From contig CAJTLC010000013.1 in assembly GCA_910576995.1 (NCBI GenBank), positions 1 through 64,000 on the forward strand: a stretch of 64,000 nucleotides of DNA. The letters are read 5' to 3'. The notes beneath the pieces are model-generated. The model saw only the letters and a program-made list of their open reading frames with translations, had not been told where the DNA came from and ran no database searches. This DNA is from an uncultured Ruminococcus sp. Lineage in GTDB: Bacteria; Bacillota; Clostridia; Oscillospirales; Ruminococcaceae. This document shows positions 14,927 through 23,670 of this stretch, piece after piece. Within the stretch, counting starts at the first letter, position 1; each line of letters begins with the position of its first letter. Made by a program: the position numbers and the translations under genes.

Positions 14927-15661
14927 TTATTCGTCTTTTTTTCTGCGCTTTTTCTTGACGACGGGAGGGTGTTCGGCAATATATTTTTCGTACATTTCGG
15001 GACGACGTTTCTTAGTAATAATCAGGCTCTGCTCATGCCGCCATTCCTCGATATTTTTATGATGCCCCGTCAGCAGAACGGGCGGAACGCTTTCGCCCTC
15101 CCAGATCTCGGGACGGGTATAATGCGGATATTCCAGCAGTCCGTCGTAAAAACTCTCTTCGGTAAAGCAGCTGTCGTCCGACAGAACTCCGGGGCAGAGT
15201 CTCGCGATGGAATCCGTCAGCACTAAGGCGGGGAGTTCGCCGCCCGTGAGAACATAATCGCCGATAGATATTTCTTCGTCGATTATCTTATCAAGCACTC
15301 GCTGATCGACTCCCTCGTAATGACCGCAGATGATGAGGATATTGTCCATTTTCGACAATTCTGCCGCGCGCTGTTCCGTGAGAGTTTTACCTTTTGGCGA
15401 CATATATATTGTATGCGGCTTAGCGCCCATATCCTCGCAGACCGCCTTATAGCAGTTGTAGATAGGCTCGCACTGCATAACCATTCCCATGCCGCCGCCG
15501 TATGGAGTATCGTCCACGCGGCGATGCTTATCCTGCGTATATTCGCGTATCTGGCGGCAGGAAACGTCGATTTTTCCTGCTTTTCTCGCTCTGCCCACGA
15601 TGCTTTCGCCCAGTACGGCTTCGCACATTTCGGGGAAAAGAGTTGCTATTTCTATTTTCAT
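14927..15661 (-). CDS. trmD: tRNA (guanine-37-N1)-methyltransferase
   Basis: A 244-residue SPOUT-family enzyme that makes m1G37 in tRNAs reading CNN codons and prevents +1 frameshifts. Diagnostic stretches are MKIEIATLFPEM at the start, RRVDDTPYGGGMGMVMQ, and the AdoMet-binding trefoil knot region CGHYEGVDQRV and SIGDYVLTGGELPAL. Length matches the family (about 240-250), with a basic C-terminal tail. It is 1 bp from rimM, the conserved rimM-trmD order; rpsP and rplS are not adjacent here. Confidence 0.97.
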   Translation of the reverse strand: MKIEIATLFPEMCEAVLGESIVGRARKAGKIDVSCRQIREYTQDKHRRVDDTPYGGGMGMVMQCEPIYNCYKAVCEDMGAKPHTIYMSPKGKTLTEQRAAELSKMDNILIICGHYEGVDQRVLDKIIDEEISIGDYVLTGGELPALVLTDSIARLCPGVLSDDSCFTEESFYDGLLEYPHYTRPEIWEGESVPPVLLTGHHKNIEEWRHEQSLIITKKRRPEMYEKYIAEHPPVVKKKRRKKDE

Positions 15662-15662
15662 A

Positions 15663-16166
15663 TCAATCGAAAAGCCCCTCCAGCGGACGAATTAGCATTA
15701 TATTGCCGTCAACATTGGTGGATATAACAACGTCTGGTATGGCAGGCACGAGATACTCCCTTTCCGCACCCTTAACGACATATACATCATTCGCTCCGTT
15801 TTGCAGAACATCGGTGATTTTTCCGTATTCGAAATTGGTGTCCGCGTCCTTGACTTCCATGCCGATAAGGTCTTGTATAAAGTATGTGTCCTCGTCAAGT
15901 TCGAGATCGTCGCGATGCATAAACAGGACTTTATTGCGCAGCTTTTCAGCCTGTTCAACCGTATCGACTCCCTCGATTTTTGCGATCACCATATTTTTAG
16001 CCGTGCGGCTTTTTTCAATATAGATCTCGTCCATATTTTTTTCGATAAATAATCGCTCAAATTCGCAAAGCAATTCGGGCGTATCGGTATACGGCATGAT
16101 CTTTACCTCTCCCTTAACGCCGTGAGTTGTAACGATCTTGCCTGCTTCAAGATATTCCTTTTTCAT
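15663..16166 (-). CDS. rimM: 16S rRNA processing protein RimM
   Basis: A 167-residue ribosome maturation factor for the 30S subunit: N-terminal RimM barrel (LEAGKIVTTHGVKGEVKI) and C-terminal PRC barrel (YFIQDLIGMEVKD to the VLVPAIPDVV-like segment). I place the start at the ATG at 16166, which has GGAGG seven bases upstream; the longer frame to 16199 adds a basic stretch not seen in the family. It runs directly into trmD. The stop codon of the upstream lipoprotein-like gene lies inside its ribosome-binding region, indicating coupling. Confidence 0.96.
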   Translation of the reverse strand: MKKEYLEAGKIVTTHGVKGEVKIMPYTDTPELLCEFERLFIEKNMDEIYIEKSRTAKNMVIAKIEGVDTVEQAEKLRNKVLFMHRDDLELDEDTYFIQDLIGMEVKDADTNFEYGKITDVLQNGANDVYVVKGAEREYLVPAIPDVVISTNVDGNIMLIRPLEGLFD

Positions 16167-16167
16167 G

Positions 16168-16968
16168 TTATTCCTCCGCGATCTCCGCCGATCTTGCAAT
16201 TTCCAAAGCCGTCACTTTATCTGTCGATTTAACGATAACGGAATTTGATTTATTCAGATTATCTTTGTCATAAAGCTCGACAAGATATGAATATTTGTTT
16301 TTGTTTTTATCACTCGGAACGCCGTATAAGTTGAAAAATCCAACCGCATTTTCCGTTTCAAACGAAAAAACTTCACCGCATACGTCCGAGTCGGAAAGAT
16401 GTTTGCCAGCCGTCATTGCGCCGTAGAGCGTATCTTTGCTATCGGCAACTGATATCATAAACATAGGCGATTCGCCATGCTTGACGATGCCGAAATCTTT
16501 CGGCGTAATATTATATATGAAGTCATAAAATTCATACATATTTTTCGGATATTCATATCCTGCGCTTTTCATTGCCTTTTCGATATCAGATCTGTCAAAA
16601 TAAGTTGATTCGCCTTCAAACAGTTCCGTGAATTCCATTTCGTACGGCTCGACAAACATGACCGCCGTATCGGGATTTTCGTCAGCGTCCGCAAATAATC
16701 TTTTCTTTACTTCGCGGTCGCCGTCTTTATAAAGCTGATGAATTTCATCGGGAACTTTCAGCGTCATTCCCTCGCATTCGATAGTTTTCCAATTTTCAGG
16801 AGTTTTCACCTCATCATACGGAAATTCGCTCAAAGTGCAGTTGCTATGCTTATACTTCTTGTCAACGTATATTTTAGCCGCAAGCTGCGTTCCGAAAACC
16901 TCAGCCAAAAGTACAAGGACAGCCAGAGAGCCGACGATAATTCCCGATATTTTTAATACTTTTTTCAT
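16168..16968 (-). CDS. Membrane-anchored extracytoplasmic protein, unknown
   Basis: A 266-residue protein with one N-terminal membrane helix (about 8-28) and a mostly beta outside domain (TPENWKTIECEGMTLKVPDEI; later SADVCGEVFSFETENAVGFFNLYG-like strands). I do not recognise a family. It sits between purB and rimM with 1-2 bp spacing, so it is probably co-transcribed with purB-rimM-trmD. Its stop TAA overlaps the rimM ribosome-binding site. Confidence 0.7.
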   Translation of the reverse strand: MKKVLKISGIIVGSLAVLVLLAEVFGTQLAAKIYVDKKYKHSNCTLSEFPYDEVKTPENWKTIECEGMTLKVPDEIHQLYKDGDREVKKRLFADADENPDTAVMFVEPYEMEFTELFEGESTYFDRSDIEKAMKSAGYEYPKNMYEFYDFIYNITPKDFGIVKHGESPMFMISVADSKDTLYGAMTAGKHLSDSDVCGEVFSFETENAVGFFNLYGVPSDKNKNKYSYLVELYDKDNLNKSNSVIVKSTDKVTALEIARSAEIAEE

Positions 16969-18408
16969 TTAGTTCTTCATTTCAAAGTTCTCGCCGAGAA
17001 TATCTTTGTTCGCCTCCAGAATAGGATCAATGAAGTCTGCAAGATACTCGTCGACCTGCTCTTCGCTTCTTCCGGTATAATTTTCGGGCTTGAGAACGGC
17101 GTCGAGTTCCTCCTTTGTGACCATAAACAGCGGGTCGTTAACAATAAGCTCGCAAAGGTTATTATCTCTGCCGTACTGTTTTACTTCCATAGCGGCAGTC
17201 ATGGAATATTCGCGGATTCTTTCGTGAAGTTCCTGACGGCTCGCGCCTTTCTTTGCGGCGTCCATCATGATATTTTCCGTAGCCATAAAGGGGAGTTCAG
17301 CCATTACGCGGCGGCGGATAATCTCGGGATAAACTACCATGCCGTCCGTAACGTTCATCATGATATTGAGGATAGCGTCAACTCCGAGGAACGCTTCCGC
17401 AACCGAAATACGCTTGTTTGCGGAGTCGTCGAGGGTGCGCTCGAACCACTGCGTACCTGCCGTAAATGCGGGGTTGAGGCTGTCTATCATCACATATCTT
17501 GCAAGCGAAGTAATTCTCTCACATCGCATGGGATTGCGCTTGTAAGCCATTGCGGATGAACCGATCTGGCTCTTTTCGCGCGGCTCTTCCATTTCCTTGA
17601 ACGACTGGAGAATTCTCATATCGTTTGAGAATTTGCTGCATGACTGCGCGATGCCGCTGAGAACGGAAAGCACCTGAGAATCTATTTTTCTCGAATATGT
17701 CTGACCTGAAACGGGAACTACGCTGTCGAAGCCCATTTCCTCCGCGATCATTTTTTCGAGTTCCTTTATCTTAGCCGTATCGCCCTCGAAAAGCTCCATG
17801 AACGAAGCCTGCGTACCTGTCGTACCCTTTGAGCCGAGCAGCTTTAATGAATCTATTCTATGCTCCAGATCTTCGAAATCCATGAGAAGTTCGTTGAGCC
17901 AGAGAGTTGCGCGCTTGCCGACCGTTGTAAGCTGAGCCGGCTGGAGATGCGTATAAGCAAGGCAAGGCATCGCTTTGTATTCATTTGCGAATTTCGCAAG
18001 ATTATTCATAACGTTGATAAGCTTGCGGCGAACTACATGAAGAGCGTCGCGCATGATGATGATATCGGTATTGTCGCCAACATAGCAGGAAGTTGCGCCA
18101 AGATGGATAATTCCCTCAGCGTCGGGACAAACCTGACCATAAGTATAAACGTGCGCCATTACGTCATGACGAACCTGCTTTTCACGCTCGGCTGCAACGT
18201 CGTAGTCGATATCGCTGATATGCTCCTCAAGCTGCTTCACCTGCGCTTCGGTAACAGGCAGACCAAGCTTCATTTCGGCACGTGCAAGCGCCACCCAGAG
18301 TTTTCTCCATGTTGTGAATTTTTTATCCGCTGAAAAAATGTACTGCATTTCTTCGCTCGCATATCTCGTGCAGAACGGCGACTCGTAACTGTTAATATTT
18401 CCACTCAT
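16969..18408 (-). CDS. purB: Adenylosuccinate lyase
   Basis: A 479-residue enzyme of the fumarase/aspartase superfamily, acting twice in purine synthesis (SAICAR to AICAR, and adenylosuccinate to AMP, both releasing fumarate). Signature GSSAMAYKRNPMRCERI (flexible catalytic loop) and the histidine segments DVMAHVYTYG and LGATSCYVGDN are present. The size resembles the longer, eukaryote-like PurB group. The ATG at 18408 has AGGAG upstream; the frame to 18480 would start inside the promoter and is rejected. Confidence 0.96.
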   Translation of the reverse strand: MSGNINSYESPFCTRYASEEMQYIFSADKKFTTWRKLWVALARAEMKLGLPVTEAQVKQLEEHISDIDYDVAAEREKQVRHDVMAHVYTYGQVCPDAEGIIHLGATSCYVGDNTDIIIMRDALHVVRRKLINVMNNLAKFANEYKAMPCLAYTHLQPAQLTTVGKRATLWLNELLMDFEDLEHRIDSLKLLGSKGTTGTQASFMELFEGDTAKIKELEKMIAEEMGFDSVVPVSGQTYSRKIDSQVLSVLSGIAQSCSKFSNDMRILQSFKEMEEPREKSQIGSSAMAYKRNPMRCERITSLARYVMIDSLNPAFTAGTQWFERTLDDSANKRISVAEAFLGVDAILNIMMNVTDGMVVYPEIIRRRVMAELPFMATENIMMDAAKKGASRQELHERIREYSMTAAMEVKQYGRDNNLCELIVNDPLFMVTKEELDAVLKPENYTGRSEEQVDEYLADFIDPILEANKDILGENFEMKN

Positions 18409-18451
18409 AATTTTTACTCCTTTGGCGCATCGCGCATATTTTTTCATTATA

Positions 18452-18480
18452 ATTATAGCATTTATTACAGTTGTTGTCAA
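18452..18480 (-). promoter_or_regulatory. purB promoter
   Basis: Minus strand TTGACA (18480-18475), 17-bp spacer, TATAAT (18457-18452). The remaining 18481-18676 stretch is AT-rich and I see nothing definite in it. Confidence 0.85.
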
Positions 18481-18676
18481 TAAACAGATTTACTTTAAAA
18501 CCTCTGAAATTACTCATTGACTGAATTTAAATGATAAACTTGTTGAGAATTTTGGCGAAATTGTAATGTTTTTGCCGTTGAATTTTGTTTAATTATACAA
18601 ACTTAAATTTTTAAGCAGGGAATTTTGGCATATTTCGGGCATTAATATATATAGGGAATGTTTAGGGAAATATTTA

Positions 18677-18789
18677 GAACTTCTCTTCATAAGATATAGC
18701 GCACGTCAGTTCTGCAAATTTTGTCATTAATGAATCACGGACAAAGTTATGCTCTAAAATCCGCGCACTAAGCATATGAATATAGGTTC
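18677..18789. repeat. Dispersed hairpin repeat, copy 3 (core-less, degenerate)
   Basis: Aligned to the reverse complement of the element at 55021-55181, it keeps both arms: GAAC-TCTTCA-AAGATATAGCGCACGTC on the left, then TGCAAATTTTG, then GACAAA-TTATGCTC-AAAATCCG, and GGTTCTTATAA at the right end. The conserved core is replaced by about 13 unrelated bases. Its right end is only about 10 bp before the AAAAGGAG ribosome-binding site of the gene at 18815. Confidence 0.65.
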
Positions 18790-18814
18790 TTATAAGTCAA
18801 AAGGAGAAAAAATT

Positions 18815-19297
18815 ATGAAATTCAAAAAACTTTCTGCACTGCTTGCCTGCGCTATGGTCTTTATGATTCCTGCTCAGAGCAATGCGATCGCCGCTGATGA
18901 AACTGTTCCGGTTACTGTAATCGCTGATGAAACTGAAAGCGTTGCAAGGGCAGCAGGTCTGATCTCAACATACACGCTTTCCTGTTCGGCAGGAACGAAA
19001 AAATTGTATATTACCGGTGCAACAAGAGGAACTGGCAAAATGGCAAAGATCGGCTTCAAGTTCATTAAGATCGACAGAAGCTCGGACAAGGTGAACTGGA
19101 CTTACGAAACCACGGCTGGCGATAAGATCTCCAACGACACGGACTACAAGTCGCTGTCAAAGTATGGCGTTGACGTTCAGGGCGGTTATTATTACCGCGT
19201 TACCCTTTATCACTACGCAAAAGAGGACAAATTATTATTCCCTGAAGAGCAGTCGGTATTTAATACATCAAATATAGTTTGGGTTCCTGCAAAATAA
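18815..19297 (+). CDS. Small secreted protein, unknown function
   Basis: A 160-residue protein with a clear signal peptide (MKFKKLSALLACAMVFMIPA, cleavage after about SNAIAA) and a mature domain of about 130 residues rich in beta strands (TYTLSCSAGTKKLYITGATR; GGYYYRVTLYHYAKED). I do not recognise the domain; it has the look of a small beta-sandwich. The ATG at 18815 with AAAAGGAG is preferred to the one at 18776, which lies inside the repeat. It is monocistronic with a terminator after it. Confidence 0.75.
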   Translation: MKFKKLSALLACAMVFMIPAQSNAIAADETVPVTVIADETESVARAAGLISTYTLSCSAGTKKLYITGATRGTGKMAKIGFKFIKIDRSSDKVNWTYETTAGDKISNDTDYKSLSKYGVDVQGGYYYRVTLYHYAKEDKLLFPEEQSVFNTSNIVWVPAK

Positions 19298-19308
19298 TAA
19301 TATTAATT

Positions 19309-19341
19309 AAAAAACGTCTCCGATTATGGAGGCGTTTTTTG
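19309..19341. terminator. Bidirectional terminator
   Basis: AAAACGTCTCC pairs with GGAGGCGTTTT (one mismatch-like G-T), with a T-run after it on the plus strand and an A-run before it that serves the convergent PP2C gene. Confidence 0.8.
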
Positions 19342-19342
19342 T

Positions 19343-20143
19343 TTAAAAATTTATTACTATACAGGTGATATTATCTTCGCCGCCGTTATTCAAAGCGTTC
19401 TGCACAAGCACGCCCGCCATATTTTCAGGATTTCTTCCCAGAATTTCTGCAATAAGTTCATCGCTGCACATATCTGTAAGCCCATCGCTGCATATCAGAA
19501 CTTTTCCGCCGCGAGCGTTGAATTCGGAATAAGCAAGAGACTTTAGCCCTATCCTGCGAACATCAGAGCCAAGATAAGAAGTAAGACCATGTGCGTCAGG
19601 ACTGTTTTTGGCTTCTTCGGGCGTATAGATACCGGCTTTCAGCTTGCGCATTGCAATAGTCTGATCTTCCGTAATTTGACTTAATTTGCCGTTTTTATAA
19701 AAATAGATCCTGCTGTCGCCGATATTGAACGCTCTCACTTTTTCACCGTCGATGCAGACCATAGCAAGAGTACTGCCGCTTTTTCCGACGTGTTTTTCTT
19801 CAGCCATATCGCAGATGCGGTTGTTTATCTCGGACGCGCATAAATTTATGATATCATGAAGCTTATCAGGAGAAACTCTGCGGAGATCGGGGATAAATTC
19901 AGAAAATGACGTTACCGCTATTTCTGACGCGATATCGCCGTAAGCCTCGCCGCCCATTCCGTCGCAAACAGCTAAAATCCGCCGTTTATTATTGTTAAGT
20001 TCAAAAATATCGCAGCACTTTTCGGCAAAACGTATACCGCGATCGTCCAGCAGGCAGTTATCTTCATTTTTACTGCGTATTTTACCCGCATCTGAAACGG
20101 CAGAAACTTTGATGCAGTCGATTTTTTTTACTGAATCTGTCAT
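19343..20143 (-). CDS. PP2C-type serine/threonine phosphatase
   Basis: A 266-residue metal-dependent phosphatase of the PPM family. Motifs in order: SDAGKIRSKNEDN (motif 1), AVCDGMGGEAYGD (metal-binding Asp), GKSGSTLAMVCI, FNIGDSRIYFY, and KVLICSDGLTDMCSD followed by GGEDNITCIVI. All the metal-binding Asp residues are present. It lies 12 bp after the kinase gene and is the likely antagonist of that kinase, as in PrkC-PrpC pairs. Cytoplasmic; no membrane segment. Confidence 0.93.
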   Translation of the reverse strand: MTDSVKKIDCIKVSAVSDAGKIRSKNEDNCLLDDRGIRFAEKCCDIFELNNNKRRILAVCDGMGGEAYGDIASEIAVTSFSEFIPDLRRVSPDKLHDIINLCASEINNRICDMAEEKHVGKSGSTLAMVCIDGEKVRAFNIGDSRIYFYKNGKLSQITEDQTIAMRKLKAGIYTPEEAKNSPDAHGLTSYLGSDVRRIGLKSLAYSEFNARGGKVLICSDGLTDMCSDELIAEILGRNPENMAGVLVQNALNNGGEDNITCIVINF

Positions 20144-20155
20144 ATTTCCTCCATG

Positions 20156-21376
20156 TTATAAAAATGCAATAATACATATCATTGATATCAAAACTATAAA
20201 CAGCAAACAAAGCAGCAGCACTATTATAGCTGTCCTGCGTTTAGCGTCGGGATTTGCCGGAATTGCGCTTTTCTTTGTATCAGGAGGATAAAAAGCCGCG
20301 GAATTCCGCATTCTATTGTTATTATTTGCCTTATTTTGAATTCTGCCGCCGCGTCCTGAAATTTTGTCATTTGGTTTGCTGATAATTTGGTTTGCAGCAG
20401 TTTTTTGCTGATTTTTTGTTTTTTCTTTGGCAAAATTATTAATATTCTGCCGATTGCTCCAGATCTCGTAATTTTCAATATCCACAAGCATTTCGTTCAT
20501 GGTATGGTAGCGTTCTCTTGTATCATAAGCGCAGGCTTTCAGAATTATACGCGAAAATCCGGGAGAAGCGTGTACGGGCTTGACCAGACGTTCCCCGCGC
20601 ATTCGCCTGTCGAAAGCTTCTTCCTGCGTCATATGCTTTTCCAGCGGAAAGCAGAGATCGTTCATAAGCTGATAAAGGCATATGCCGAAGGAATAAATAT
20701 CAGCCTGTCTTGTATAACCGCTTGCAGCGCCTGCTTTTGCGCGGTAAATTTCGGGGGCAAGATAGCCGAAAGTGCCTGCAAAAGTATTTGCCCTGTCGGA
20801 TTGTTTGGCGACGTTGAAATCGCCTAACTTATAAGTTCCGTCGTCGGAAATAAAGAAATTATCAAGTTTTATATCGCGGTGGATAACCTTTATATCGTGA
20901 GCGGCTTTGATTCCGCGCCCTATTTGTTTTGCGAGTTCGAGGATATGTTTTTCCGAAAAATCCATTTTGCCTGAACGAATAACGTCGGAAAGGCAGGTAA
21001 GCAGCTCCATGCGTATCAAAAAATAATAGCCTTCAAATTTGCCGTCTATGTAAAATTCTTTCAGATCCTCCTCTTCGTATGCAACTATATTCGGGCAGCC
21101 TTTCAGGTTATACATTATCGAAGATTCGGCGTCTATATATTTTTTGCGTTCTTCGATAAACGAGCGTTTTCTTTTTTCATCGGTAAATAATGTATTCGAA
21201 GCTGTGATAGGTTCTATTTTCAGCGCGGAAACGTCCGTGCGGTTCATTCGTTTTGCTTCAACACGATATACGGCGCTGAACGCTCCGCCGCCGATTCGTT
21301 CTTTTATATACCAGTTTCCCCATAGAGGCTGTTCTATCTGCTTTTCAATTATAGAAATCAGTTCATTAACTGCCAT
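20156..21376 (-). CDS. Membrane-anchored Ser/Thr protein kinase (no PASTA domains)
   Basis: A 406-residue Hanks-type kinase: glycine loop GGGAFSAVYRV (about 29-39), catalytic loop HRDIKLDNFF (about 166-175), GDFNVAKQ in place of the usual DFG context, and APEIY. A low-complexity Asn/Lys/Gln-rich linker (about 310-375) leads to a C-terminal membrane helix (about 385-405). Unlike PrkC it has no extracellular PASTA repeats, so it does not sense muropeptides in the known way; the tail after the helix is essentially absent. The operon has only this gene and the PP2C phosphatase. Confidence 0.92.
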   Translation of the reverse strand: MAVNELISIIEKQIEQPLWGNWYIKERIGGGAFSAVYRVEAKRMNRTDVSALKIEPITASNTLFTDEKRKRSFIEERKKYIDAESSIMYNLKGCPNIVAYEEEDLKEFYIDGKFEGYYFLIRMELLTCLSDVIRSGKMDFSEKHILELAKQIGRGIKAAHDIKVIHRDIKLDNFFISDDGTYKLGDFNVAKQSDRANTFAGTFGYLAPEIYRAKAGAASGYTRQADIYSFGICLYQLMNDLCFPLEKHMTQEEAFDRRMRGERLVKPVHASPGFSRIILKACAYDTRERYHTMNEMLVDIENYEIWSNRQNINNFAKEKTKNQQKTAANQIISKPNDKISGRGGRIQNKANNNNRMRNSAAFYPPDTKKSAIPANPDAKRRTAIIVLLLCLLFIVLISMICIIAFL

Positions 21377-21480
21377 AAATACTCTCCTTTAGCGACAATC
21401 GCCAAAATATACTCCTATAATACTAATTATATACAATTTTTATAAAAAAGTCAATATGTATGATAACATTTCACTATAAC

Positions 21481-21521
21481 AATAAAAGTCTGTACCAATC
21501 AGGAATAATTGATACAGACTT
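21481..21521 (-). terminator. Terminator of the sigma-factor operon
   Basis: AAGTCTGTA and TACAGACTT pair, with additional pairing inside (CAAT/ATTG), followed on the minus strand by TTATT. Confidence 0.7.
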
Positions 21522-21559
21522 ATGAGAATTGGAGGCATTAACACACTTTCAGTTTCGAC

Positions 21560-23053
21560 TTAACCTATCGTACTCTCTCTTAAATCAAAAACAGGAGACC
21601 CCTTGTTTATCTCTTTGTCATATTCGTTGCCGAGACGCTGCATAAAATATATCTCGTCTTTCAGATCGTCGGGAACCCAGAATGCAAGCTGAACTTCGGC
21701 GGATTCTCCGGGAGCTAAAAGAACCGCATTTTTGCTGCCTTTCTTTTCAGGAGCGGTATCCATGGAGAAGAAATCCATTGAACCCGCAATACCCGAAACG
21801 GAATCAATATATCGCTGCCCATTGTAATTCACAAGCGCATAATTGACAGGCTTGCCGTCCTGGATCGCAAACATTGTGGGGTCGATACCTATCTCGTTTT
21901 CTTCATCACGGGTATTGGTAAACGTCGCTTTCATTTTCAGAATGTGCATAGGGATACTTTCCTCGGAAAGTATTTTGTTATCAGAATCAACTCCGTTGCC
22001 AAATTCTATCACGCGGCGGATATTCTCAACAATATTGCCGTTTTCGTCCATATAGGGGCTGTAATCCACATAATTTCCGCAGGCGTCGGTATTTATACCG
22101 TCGAAGTTATCTATGAATTCCGCGGAATTGAGCGTAAACGAAAATCCGCCGAAATACTCTTCATTGTCATAATATACAGTGTCGCCGACGTTGACAATAT
22201 TCATATTTATAGCATCCTGTATATTTTCCTCATAATTGGATGACGAACTGTTATCAGGGTCAAGGAACGGAATATAGTCTCCGTACATTTTTTCCTCGGT
22301 CGGAATAAGTTCCATGTTGTCTATCAACGTTCGCAGATCGTCATCGCTGATATCGTCGCTTATGGTAATTTCAACGAGATAAGAGGTTTCCCCGAACGTC
22401 ACGAAAATATTTCTGCTGAAACCGGGCTGACCGCTGTTGTCGTGACGTATCGTCATATCATAAATATTTTGCGTGCTGTAATTTATCATCGCCGTTTTAT
22501 CTCCGCTTTCGTAGGTTTCGCAATTTTCCGAAAACGGCAGATCGATGCTTATATCCGTACCTTTCGGAAGGTCGTAGAACTGAACGCTGATCTTGCCGTT
22601 CGTCTCCGTGTTAATATAGGGAGGATTGACGATAGCATCGTAATCGGCGGCGGATTCGATTATGACGTCCTCTTTGACATATCCTTCGGGAAGCCAGTTA
22701 AAGCGATAATACATAAACTTTTTTTCGCCTTCATCGGCTGTCGGCTCGGAAATCGGTTCGGGAGTGCTTATGCTGACGGTGTTTTGATAATCAGCGGTCT
22801 TGGAAATATTAGCCGAGACGCGGTTGTAAGCGTAAACGGAAGTCGGTATCAAGGCTATTGCAGCCGCGGAAGCGATAACGGCGGCGACGATCTTCGTTCT
22901 TTTTCTGTCAGTATTTTTTGTCATTATAATACCCCTTTGCATTTGATCTTTCCGCAGTTCATAATGCGCGGAAAAATCATGTTTGTCATCGGAGGAAAAT
23001 GATTCCTCAACAATTTTATTCCATTCCTGATTATTGGGAAAGCCTTTTTTCAT
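21560..23053 (-). CDS. Membrane partner of the ECF sigma factor, anti-sigma-like with DUF4179/DUF4367-type outside domain
   Basis: A 497-residue protein with a cytoplasmic N-terminus (about 1-50), one membrane helix (about 52-72) and a large outside region of two parts: a DUF4367-like part (about 110-255; FNWLPEGYVKEDVI) and a beta-rich C-terminal domain (about 285-490). It overlaps the sigma-factor gene by 4 bp (ATGA), the arrangement of sigma and anti-sigma pairs in Clostridia. The short cytoplasmic segment (NNQEWNKIVEESF) is the part likely to hold the sigma factor. Signal sensed is unknown. Confidence 0.75.
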   Translation of the reverse strand: MKKGFPNNQEWNKIVEESFSSDDKHDFSAHYELRKDQMQRGIIMTKNTDRKRTKIVAAVIASAAAIALIPTSVYAYNRVSANISKTADYQNTVSISTPEPISEPTADEGEKKFMYYRFNWLPEGYVKEDVIIESAADYDAIVNPPYINTETNGKISVQFYDLPKGTDISIDLPFSENCETYESGDKTAMINYSTQNIYDMTIRHDNSGQPGFSRNIFVTFGETSYLVEITISDDISDDDLRTLIDNMELIPTEEKMYGDYIPFLDPDNSSSSNYEENIQDAINMNIVNVGDTVYYDNEEYFGGFSFTLNSAEFIDNFDGINTDACGNYVDYSPYMDENGNIVENIRRVIEFGNGVDSDNKILSEESIPMHILKMKATFTNTRDEENEIGIDPTMFAIQDGKPVNYALVNYNGQRYIDSVSGIAGSMDFFSMDTAPEKKGSKNAVLLAPGESAEVQLAFWVPDDLKDEIYFMQRLGNEYDKEINKGSPVFDLRESTIG

Positions 23054-23559
23054 GAAAAATCTCCTCCTTTAAGCAATTTTTTTCTTGCTCTTTCGTATCT
23101 TTTGCGTACGTTTGATTCTGTCATTTTCAGAGAATCGGCAACTTCGCGCCATGTCATTTCCTCCGAACATCTTAAAAGAATTATCTGCCTGTCTGTTTTT
23201 CCGAGAGAATCCAGCATTCTCTCCGTTTTATCGCTCAAATTTATGTCGTCGTAATTGTCCGAAGTATCGGGAATTTTATCTAATTCTTCTTCCGCGTTCA
23301 TAAAATAGCTGCTGAAGCGAATTTTCCGCCTGTAAATGTCGATAGCGGTATTTTTAAGTGCTTTAATAATATAGCTCTTGGTTTTCGGAGAATCCGGCTC
23401 GCCTATTTTACCTATCTTGGGAATTATCCGCATAAAAGCATCGGAAACAGCGTCCTCTGCCGCCGCTGAATCTTTCAGGACTGCAAACGCGATTCTGTAC
23501 ATAGGCTGCTCGTAGATCTCAAAAAGCCTTTTCAATTTTGCCGATTCTTCTTTTGTCAT
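23050..23559 (-). CDS. ECF-type RNA polymerase sigma factor
   Basis: A 169-residue sigma-70 relative with region 2 (about 10-75; FEIYEQPMYRIAFAVLKDSAAAEDAVSD) and region 4 (about 110-165; LRCSEEMTWREVADSLKMTESNVRKRYERARKKL, a helix-turn-helix). Two-domain architecture and length are standard for the ECF class. It is first in a two-gene operon with its membrane partner. A 12-bp palindrome TGAGACGTCTCA (about 23573-23584) lies in its leader, but I see no definite promoter. Confidence 0.92.
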   Translation of the reverse strand: MTKEESAKLKRLFEIYEQPMYRIAFAVLKDSAAAEDAVSDAFMRIIPKIGKIGEPDSPKTKSYIIKALKNTAIDIYRRKIRFSSYFMNAEEELDKIPDTSDNYDDINLSDKTERMLDSLGKTDRQIILLRCSEEMTWREVADSLKMTESNVRKRYERARKKLLKGGDFS

Positions 23560-23623
23560 CTTATCACCTCTGTTTGAGACGTCTCATATATTATAACGTT
23601 TTTCGCACCGCAATTTGTGACAA

Positions 23624-23663
23624 AATAAAAAAATACCATACTCAAATTAAATTGAGTACGGTA
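23624..23663 (-). terminator. Terminator of the ABC-2 operon
   Basis: Minus-strand stem TACCGTACTCAA with TTGAGTATGGTA (one G-T pair), followed by TTTTTTTATTTT. Confidence 0.8.
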
Positions 23664-23670
23664 GTAAATC

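Noticed and set aside
15502..16023. Plus-strand ORF opposite trmD and rimM
   Set aside because: Antisense to two conserved genes, Ser/Arg-rich composition typical of shadow frames.
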